In this document: in pieces, positions 58,743-64,000 of the stretch
Numbering within the stretch: the first letter of the stretch is position 1
Layout: every line of letters starts with the position of its first letter
Source: Acidimicrobiia bacterium
Lineage (GTDB): Bacteria > Actinomycetota > Acidimicrobiia > UBA2766
Length of the DNA: 64,000 nt
Direction: 5' to 3'
NCBI GenBank assembly: GCA_020850945.1
Contig: JADZDR010000022.1
Location: forward strand, 18,421 to 82,420
Made by a program: the position numbers and the translations under genes
Notes under the pieces: generated by a model
Told to the model about the DNA's origin: nothing
Databases searched by the model: none
The model's input: only the letters and a program-made list of their open reading frames with translations

Positions 58743-60221
58743 TCAGGGCTCACGTCTGGCACTCCACTTCGCATACCTGACCATGTGGCGCAGGGCCCGC
58801 ACAGCCGAGATCGTCGACGGAAAGCACATGTGGCCGAGCTCGCGCACCCGCGCCACGCCGGCGTTGCCGGGTTGGGTGACAGCGAGCTCGGTCGAGACCA
58901 GCACCGGTTTGCCGTGCTTCTCGCAGGCCGTGACGGCTGCATCCGCGTAGCGACGATCCTGGCGATCGTGGTACTCGACGATCCGTTCCAGACCATGCTC
59001 CGGATAGAAGGCGCCGGATCGTTCCACGCTGGCCTGGTTCGCCTGGATACCGAGCCCGACGAAGAGGACGGCGTCCACATCCGGGTGGCCCGCCACGATG
59101 TCGATCAGCTCGGGCACGGTGTCACGGGTCTCCCCACCGGCGAGATCCGCCGGATTGTTGCGGCTCCACCGGGGTGGGAGGCGGGCGTCGAGCTCGACCC
59201 GGAGATCGTCGGGAAGGGGCATGAGCTCCAGCTCGGGTGCAGACGTGATCGCATCCGCCGTGATGACCCCCCAGCCACCGGCTGTGCTCAGCACGAAGAC
59301 GCGTGGTCCGGTGGGGAGGGGTAGCGTCGCGAACGCCGCCGCGGCCTCGTATGCCTCCTCGATCGTCTGGGCCCGACTCAAGCCGATCTGGCGGGCGATC
59401 CCGTCGAAGACCGTGTCGTCCGTCGCCATCGCCCCGGTGTGCGAGGCCGCAGCCTTTGCCCCACCCCCTGTCGTTCCCCCCTTCACGACCACGACGGGTT
59501 GGTGCGACGTCACCGATCGCACCGACTCCGCGAAGGAGCGTCCGTCCGGGATGCTCTCGACATAGGCGAGGCCAACCGTCGTCTCGGGATCGTGGGCGAA
59601 GTACTGCAGATAGTCGGGGACGGAGAGCGAAGCCGAGTTCCCCGCCGACACCGCCCGGCTCACCCCGACCCCGAAATGGGTTGCGTAGTTGAGCCAGGAC
59701 GAGACGAAGTTCCCGGACTGGCTCACGACACCGATCCCGCCGCGAGGGGGGTACGGGGCGACGATCTGGGCACAGAGCGACGACGGTGTGGAGACGACAC
59801 CCTGGCCGTTCGGGCCGGCGAGGAGGATACCGAGATCGTCGCACAGAGCCACGAGCTCGTCCTGGGCCGCGGCACCCTCCTCCCCCGCCTCTACGTAGCC
59901 CGCGGAGGCGACGAAAGCAGCGCGCACTCCCTTCGCGGCGCAGGCACGCAGGAGGTCGGGGTTGGCTGCGGCCGGCGTGCAGACAAAGACGAGGTCGACC
60001 GCGCCGTCGGGTATCTGAGCCACGTCCGAGACGCATTCGCGGCCGAGGATCTCGCCACCGTCCCGGTTGAGGAGCCAGACGTCGCCGCGATAGTCGAAGC
60101 GGAGGATGTTGTGGGCGGCGACGAAGCCGAACTTGCCCGGATGGCTCGACACGCCGGCGACGAGGATCCCTTTCGGATCGAAGAGCGCCTCGAAGCGGTC
60201 CGGCTCACCTACGGAGATCAC
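58743..60221 (-). CDS. Acyl-CoA synthetase (ADP-forming), CoA-binding alpha-type subunit
   Basis: 492 residues. N-terminal CoA-binding Rossmann domain (FDPKGILVAGVSSHPGKFG ... AGPNGQG), then succinyl-CoA-synthetase-like ligase domains. The phospho-accepting His is His261 in KAAASHTGAMA, preceded by VVVVKGGTTGGG. Such enzymes convert acetyl-CoA or other acyl-CoA plus ADP to the acid and ATP. The ATP-grasp partner is encoded directly upstream by a separate overlapping gene (ATGA), whereas many bacteria have them fused. Confidence 0.88.
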   Translation of the reverse strand: MISVGEPDRFEALFDPKGILVAGVSSHPGKFGFVAAHNILRFDYRGDVWLLNRDGGEILGRECVSDVAQIPDGAVDLVFVCTPAAANPDLLRACAAKGVRAAFVASAGYVEAGEEGAAAQDELVALCDDLGILLAGPNGQGVVSTPSSLCAQIVAPYPPRGGIGVVSQSGNFVSSWLNYATHFGVGVSRAVSAGNSASLSVPDYLQYFAHDPETTVGLAYVESIPDGRSFAESVRSVTSHQPVVVVKGGTTGGGAKAAASHTGAMATDDTVFDGIARQIGLSRAQTIEEAYEAAAAFATLPLPTGPRVFVLSTAGGWGVITADAITSAPELELMPLPDDLRVELDARLPPRWSRNNPADLAGGETRDTVPELIDIVAGHPDVDAVLFVGLGIQANQASVERSGAFYPEHGLERIVEYHDRQDRRYADAAVTACEKHGKPVLVSTELAVTQPGNAGVARVRELGHMCFPSTISAVRALRHMVRYAKWSARREP

Positions 60222-60883
60222 ATCGCGCCCAGTTCGACGAGGGCGTCCACGGCCACGGGGCGACCGTCCACCACGATGAGAGGATTCACGTCGACAGCCT
60301 GCACGTCGGCGCGCTCGGCACCCAGCGCACCGAGCCCGCAGAGGACAGCGCCGAGCGCGTCGCTGTCGACCGCCGGTTCACCTCGGAACTGGCCGAGAAG
60401 CGCATGCATGCGCAGGTCCGCAGCCATCTCGTCCGCATCGAGGCGGGACACGGGCGTCATGCGGAAGACGAAATCGCCGATGACCTCCGCCAGGACTCCC
60501 CCGATGCCCAGCATCACGCACGGCCCGAAGGTCGGGTCGCGCGTGACGCCGGCGATGAGCTCGCGTGAGCCCCGCATCATGCGCGACACGAGGACCGAGA
60601 CCTCGCCGTCCTCGGGACGCGCGGCACCGAGCAGATCACGCGCTGCCGTGCGGACGGCTGCGGAGTCCCCGAGGCCGAGGCGGACGAGGCCGCGCTCGGT
60701 CTTGTGGGCGATGCCGGACCCGCAGAGCTTGACGGCAACGGGGAACCCGACCTCCTCGGCGCGATGCGAAGCCGCGTCGGGATCGCCGGCGAGGGCCTCC
60801 TCGACGACGGGGATTCCGTACGAGGTGAGGAGCTGCTTCGACTCGTGCTCGGACAGTGTTCTGTTGCTGCGCTGAGTGGCCAA
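60218..60883 (-). CDS. Acyl-CoA synthetase (ADP-forming), ATP-grasp beta-type subunit
   Basis: 221 residues if started at the TTG at 60883 (ATQRSNRTLSEHESKQLLTSYGIPV). No ATG or GTG fits the family start; GGAG lies six bases upstream of this TTG. Features: LLTSYGIPVVEEALA, FPVAVKLCGSGIAHKTERG and the C-terminal VQAVDVNPLIVVDG of the ATP-grasp fold. It is the beta partner of the adjacent 492-residue subunit. A hairpin abuts the ribosome-binding site. Confidence 0.85.
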   Translation of the reverse strand: MATQRSNRTLSEHESKQLLTSYGIPVVEEALAGDPDAASHRAEEVGFPVAVKLCGSGIAHKTERGLVRLGLGDSAAVRTAARDLLGAARPEDGEVSVLVSRMMRGSRELIAGVTRDPTFGPCVMLGIGGVLAEVIGDFVFRMTPVSRLDADEMAADLRMHALLGQFRGEPAVDSDALGAVLCGLGALGAERADVQAVDVNPLIVVDGRPVAVDALVELGAM

Positions 60884-60891
60884 GAGGTGCT

Positions 60892-60916
60892 CCGACCCTG
60901 CTTGCAGGGATGTCGG
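60892..60916 (-). promoter_or_regulatory. Hairpin next to the ribosome-binding site of the ATP-grasp gene
   Basis: Arms CCGA and TCGG flank CCCTGC / GCAGGG (about 10 pairs with a small bulge). The stem base overlaps the GGAG of the TTG-started gene, so folding could limit initiation. Confidence 0.4.
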
Positions 60917-60975
60917 CCGCGAATCTCCGGGTCCGCCTGACCCGGCCCGGGCCCGAAAGGGCGGTTCGATCCACG

Positions 60976-60981
60976 AGCGTA
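60976..60981 (-). promoter_or_regulatory. Candidate -10 box (TACGCT) for the acyl-CoA synthetase operon
   Basis: TACGCT on the minus strand would start transcription near 60969, leaving about 85 bases of leader that includes the hairpin. No -35 was identified. Confidence 0.35.
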
Positions 60982-61237
60982 CCGCAAAGCCCCGGATCGG
61001 AACCGACTTGACCGAGCTGCTCCCGGCCACCGGGTGGTGGGCGGTGGCGGCCGGGAGCCTGCTCGTTCGCCACGGTGGTGAGCCGTGGGTGGGCCTGGTC
61101 CGACACCTGGTGTCATGCCGTTGGGACTGCCCCCTCGGAGATGCTCCCAGGTGCCCCCATGGCCCGGCGGCGCCAACGGGATAGCGCCGCGTGTGTTGGG
61201 TGGTGCCTCTCTGTTGTCCTCCTCCTCTCACATACCC

Positions 61238-61262
61238 TTCACAGAATCCTTGCCAGTGTGAA
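61238..61262. promoter_or_regulatory. Inverted repeat upstream of ppk
   Basis: TTCACA, 13 bases, TGTGAA, about 120 bases before the ppk ATG. Candidate operator; its spacing is unlike the direct-repeat Pho box of streptomycetes. Confidence 0.35.
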
Positions 61263-61384
61263 CTTGTCCCCGAAAGTGGGACGAGTTCGGGTGTGCCCGG
61301 TTCGACCGCCCATCCCGTGCCGGACGGATACGCTTACGGGACACCGCCCGGAAGCCATCAGATATCGCACGAGGAGTTGAGTGG

Positions 61385-63544
61385 ATGCAGAGCGAGATCG
61401 GCAACGCCCCCCCGGCGACGTCGCCGCCGACGGACTCGCATCCGCCCATCCCCACGCCGGTTCCGGCCGACGGCGCCGACCTCGACCTTTCCGACCCCTC
61501 GCTCTTCACCAACCGCGAGCTCTCATGGCTCGAGTTCAACGAACGGGTGCTCGCCCAGGCCCGCGACGAACGCGTGCCACTCGTCGAGCGCCTCCGGTTC
61601 CTCGCGATCACGGCCAACAACCTCGACGAGTTCTTCATGGTCCGCGTGTCGGCCCTCAAACGCCTCGTAGCAGCGGGGGCGACGGGTCGCACTGCGGACG
61701 GCATGACCGCCGAGGAGCAACTCGCCGCCATCGACGTGCGGTGTCGTCTCATGCTCGACGACATGGGCAGTCTCTGGCTCGAGGATCTCCAGCCCGCCCT
61801 CAAGGAAGAAGGGCTCGCCGTCCTCGAATGGGATCAGATCGACGACCCGACCCGCGCCCACCTGAGCAGGTTCTTCCGCGAGGAGATCTTCCCCGTGCTC
61901 ACGCCTCTCGCCGTCGATCCCGCCCATCCCTTCCCCTACCTCTCGAACCTGTCGCTGAACCTCGTCGTCATGTTGCGCGACCCGCGGGAGGGACGCGAGC
62001 TGTTCGCACGTGTGAAGGTCCCCCAGACCCTCCTGCACCGCTTCGTGCGCCTCCCCGACTCGCACGAGACGATCCTTCTCGAGAGCCTCGTCGCCGCCCA
62101 TCTCGGCATGCTCTTCCCCGGCATGGAGATCCTCGAATGGCACTCGTTCCGGGTCACGCGGGACGCGGACATCGAGTTCGAGGAGGACCAGGCCGAGGAC
62201 CTGATGGACGAGATCGAAGCGGGTCTGCGCACGCGTCGTTTCCGTGACGTCGTCGGAGTGACGGCGTCACCTTCGATGCCCGACAGGATTCGCGAGATGC
62301 TCGCACGCGAGCTCGAGGTCGCACCCGAAGACCTGTACGACGTCCCGGGCCTGCACGGCCTCGCCGACCTCTTCGACCTCGCCGACGTGTGCGACCGCCA
62401 CGACCTCGAGTTCGAGCCATGGCAGCCCCAGACTCCTCCTGAACTCCTCGACTCCGAAGGCGAACCGGTCGACCTGTTCACGCTCGTCCGGTCACGGGAT
62501 GTCCTCGTGCACCATCCGTACGATTCCTTCGGGACATCCGTCGAGGAGTTCATCCGCCAGGCCGTCGCAGACCCCGACGTCCTCGCCATCAAGCAGACGC
62601 TCTACCGGACGACCGAGAACTCCGACATCATGCGCGACCTCGCCCGGGCCGCGGAGTCCGGCAAACAGGTCGTGGTGGTCGTGGAGATCAAGGCTCGCTT
62701 CGACGAGGAGCGCAACATCCAGTGGGCCCGTCTCCTCGAGGCTGCCGGCGCCCATGTCGGCTACGGACTCGTCGGTCTCAAGACCCATGCGAAAGCGGCT
62801 CTCGTCGTACGCCGGGAGGAGGGTGGTATCCGCCGGTACATCCATCTCGGCACGGGCAACTACAACGCCAAGACCGCCGGCCTCTACGAGGACTTCGGCT
62901 TCTTCACGTCGGACGCCGATCTCGGGGCCGATGTCTCGGACCTCTTCAACTTCCTCACGGGCTATTCGCGCCAACGTGAGTTCCGTAGCCTCCTCGCCGC
63001 GCCCTACGCACTGCGCGACGGCATCTCGAACCGCATCGAACGCGAGATCGAGCATGCCCGCGCGGGCCGCCCGGCACGCATGATCCTGAAGATGAACAGC
63101 CTCGTGGACGCCAAGATCATCCACCAGCTCTACGAGGCGTCGCGTGCGGGAGTCGACATCGACCTCCTCGTGCGCGGTATCTGCTGTCTACGCCCGGGGA
63201 TCCCCGGCGTGAGCGACCGCGTCCGCGCGCGTTCGATCATCGGCCGATTCCTCGAGCACTCCCGCATCTACATGTTCCACAACGACGGCGACCCCGAGTA
63301 CTTCCTCGGTTCGGCCGACCTCATGCCACGCAACCTCGACCGACGTGTCGAATCCGTGTTCCCCGTGCGGGACAAGACGCTGCAGGCAAGGCTGCGCAAC
63401 CTGCTCGAAGTGGAGCTCGCCGACAACCGTCAGGCGTGGACGCTCCACCCCGACGAGACCTGGGAGCAGATCCGACCTCCCACCGACGGGACGGTCGTCG
63501 CCACGCACCGCACCCTCACAGAGGCAGCCCTCGCCCGCCGCTGA
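61385..63544 (+). CDS. ppk: Polyphosphate kinase 1
   Basis: 719 residues from the ATG at 61385, with GAGGAG eight bases upstream. Polymerises ATP gamma-phosphate into polyphosphate. Conserved blocks are FTNRELSWLEFNERVLAQA, ITANNLDEFFMVRV, VDPAHPFPYLSNLSLN and RELARAAESGK-type regions; the autophosphorylated His is His487 in YIHLGTGNYN, and a second His region is RIYMFHNDGDPEYFLGSADLMPRNLDRRVE. Length fits PPK1. It is convergent with gltB, with 25 bases between the stops. Confidence 0.97.
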   Translation: MQSEIGNAPPATSPPTDSHPPIPTPVPADGADLDLSDPSLFTNRELSWLEFNERVLAQARDERVPLVERLRFLAITANNLDEFFMVRVSALKRLVAAGATGRTADGMTAEEQLAAIDVRCRLMLDDMGSLWLEDLQPALKEEGLAVLEWDQIDDPTRAHLSRFFREEIFPVLTPLAVDPAHPFPYLSNLSLNLVVMLRDPREGRELFARVKVPQTLLHRFVRLPDSHETILLESLVAAHLGMLFPGMEILEWHSFRVTRDADIEFEEDQAEDLMDEIEAGLRTRRFRDVVGVTASPSMPDRIREMLARELEVAPEDLYDVPGLHGLADLFDLADVCDRHDLEFEPWQPQTPPELLDSEGEPVDLFTLVRSRDVLVHHPYDSFGTSVEEFIRQAVADPDVLAIKQTLYRTTENSDIMRDLARAAESGKQVVVVVEIKARFDEERNIQWARLLEAAGAHVGYGLVGLKTHAKAALVVRREEGGIRRYIHLGTGNYNAKTAGLYEDFGFFTSDADLGADVSDLFNFLTGYSRQREFRSLLAAPYALRDGISNRIEREIEHARAGRPARMILKMNSLVDAKIIHQLYEASRAGVDIDLLVRGICCLRPGIPGVSDRVRARSIIGRFLEHSRIYMFHNDGDPEYFLGSADLMPRNLDRRVESVFPVRDKTLQARLRNLLEVELADNRQAWTLHPDETWEQIRPPTDGTVVATHRTLTEAALARR

Positions 63545-63569
63545 CCCGAATGCCCACATACCGGGCGTC

Positions 63570-64000
63570 TCAACTCGCCTGGGGGACCGTCTCGGTCTGT
63601 GTGAGCTCGATCGAGTGCACGGCCGTCTGGGGGACCACCATCCAGAACTCCTGTGATGTGGTCTCCCAGTCACGCAGCAGGGCCAGCGCCGGGGCGGACT
63701 CGGTGAGCACGGCATGCCGTTCGACGAGGTGCCGCACGTCTTCGAGGTCCGCCCAATCGGGGCGCACGACATCGACGAGCCCCCGGTTCACACGCGTGGA
63801 GAGCTCATGGTCCGGGTCGTGCACGTGCACGACCCCGCCGGTCATCCCCGCTCCGAGGTTCGGTCCCACCGGCCCGAGGATCACGAGCGCACCACCCGTC
63901 ATGTACTCGGCACAGTGCTGGCCGACGCCCTCGACGACGGCGACGGCGCCGCTGGTGCGCACGGCGAAGCGCTCCCCCGCCGCGCCCGCACAGAACAGCT
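63570..64000 (-). CDS. gltB: Glutamate synthase large subunit, C-terminal fragment (5' end outside window)
   Basis: About 143 residues of the C-terminal GXGXG domain. Reading in from the window edge: LFCAGAAGERFAVRTSGAVAVVEGVGQHCAEYMTGGALVILG, then GPNLGAGMTGGVVHVHD and the tail DWETTSQEFWMVVPQTA. GVGQHCAEYMTGG is characteristic of the NADPH-dependent glutamate synthase large subunit. Glutamate is made from glutamine and 2-oxoglutarate. The remainder, including the glutaminase and FMN domains, lies beyond base 64000. Confidence 0.93.
   Translation of the reverse strand, partial: LFCAGAAGERFAVRTSGAVAVVEGVGQHCAEYMTGGALVILGPVGPNLGAGMTGGVVHVHDPDHELSTRVNRGLVDVVRPDWADLEDVRHLVERHAVLTESAPALALLRDWETTSQEFWMVVPQTAVHSIELTQTETVPQAS

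Larger units (their letters stand above)
60884..61384. other. 501-base divergent region between the acyl-CoA synthetase operon and ppk
   Basis: Contains a TACGCT box at 60976-60981 toward the synthetase operon, a hairpin at 60892-60916 (CCGA-CCCTGC ... GCAGGG-TCGG read on the minus strand) next to its ribosome-binding site, and an inverted repeat TTCACA-N13-TGTGAA at 61238-61262. No open frame here looked coding. Confidence 0.55.

Noticed and set aside
1..64000. Search by eye for tRNA and rRNA genes, insertion sequences and phage genes
   Set aside because: No cloverleaf with a T-arm GTTCGA-type motif in an intergenic position, no transposase or integrase motif, and no rRNA-like sequence was found; the holin-like protein alone is not evidence of a prophage.

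Overview
The window is a GC-rich, gene-dense actinobacterial chromosome segment. The best guess from gene content is an Acidimicrobiia-like lineage: a complete Pup-proteasome locus, DUF4193 and DUF3866 proteins, a WS/DGAT acyltransferase, ADP-forming acyl-CoA synthetase genes and many leaderless starts. No rRNA, tRNA, insertion sequence, prophage or CRISPR array was seen. Assignments rest on reading motifs and recalling family members, since no search could be run.

Layout. 1-4717 (minus): DUF512 radical-SAM-like protein, der, HMG-CoA lyase and an acyl-CoA carboxylase beta subunit cut by the window edge; ispH diverges. 5960-6985: a zinc-ribbon membrane protein. 6997-13197 (minus): a tightly overlapping operon trpS-scpA-scpB-rluB-aroH-tyrA-cmk-plsC (chromosome segregation, aromatic amino acids, nucleotides, lipid). 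13399-16450: a J-domain-like membrane protein, hemF and a flippase/LPG-synthase-like membrane protein. 16513-20953: a hypothetical gene facing the operon DUF4193-usp-lnt-18054-GNAT-NUDIX. 21178-24854: Mla/Mce-type ABC ATPase, LysM lytic transglycosylase and a DAGK-like protein.

24851-50575 resembles the mycobacterial helY-tatC-tatA-pafC-pafB-pafA ... prcA-prcB-pup-dop ... mpa ... trmI order, stretched by lineage-specific insertions: a histidine kinase, a type II sulfide:quinone oxidoreductase, a lipid block (acyltransferase, SDR, hydrolase, WS/DGAT), DUF3866, an EthD protein, a ferredoxin and a HisN-like phosphatase. Pup ends in GGE and Mpa in GQYL. A LexA-type SOS-box-like sequence overlaps the probable mpa promoter, and the PafB/PafC pair is present, so the locus may be tied to DNA damage.

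50572-51731 carries a TtuA/TtuB tRNA 2-thiolation pair next to trmI; both modifications act in the tRNA T-loop. 51795-58708 is an envelope region (NodB-type deacetylase, a secreted deacetylase-hydrolase fusion, a membrane-anchored alpha/beta hydrolase, two small membrane proteins, DacB). 58743-60883 encodes split ADP-forming acyl-CoA synthetase subunits, followed by divergent ppk and the C-terminal end of gltB.

Two window-wide themes stand out. Many first genes have a TAnnnT box (often TACACT, TACGAT or TACGCT) 5-9 bases before the start codon, implying leaderless mRNAs. Several intergenic gaps carry long perfect or branched palindromes, probably terminators or small non-autonomous repeats.
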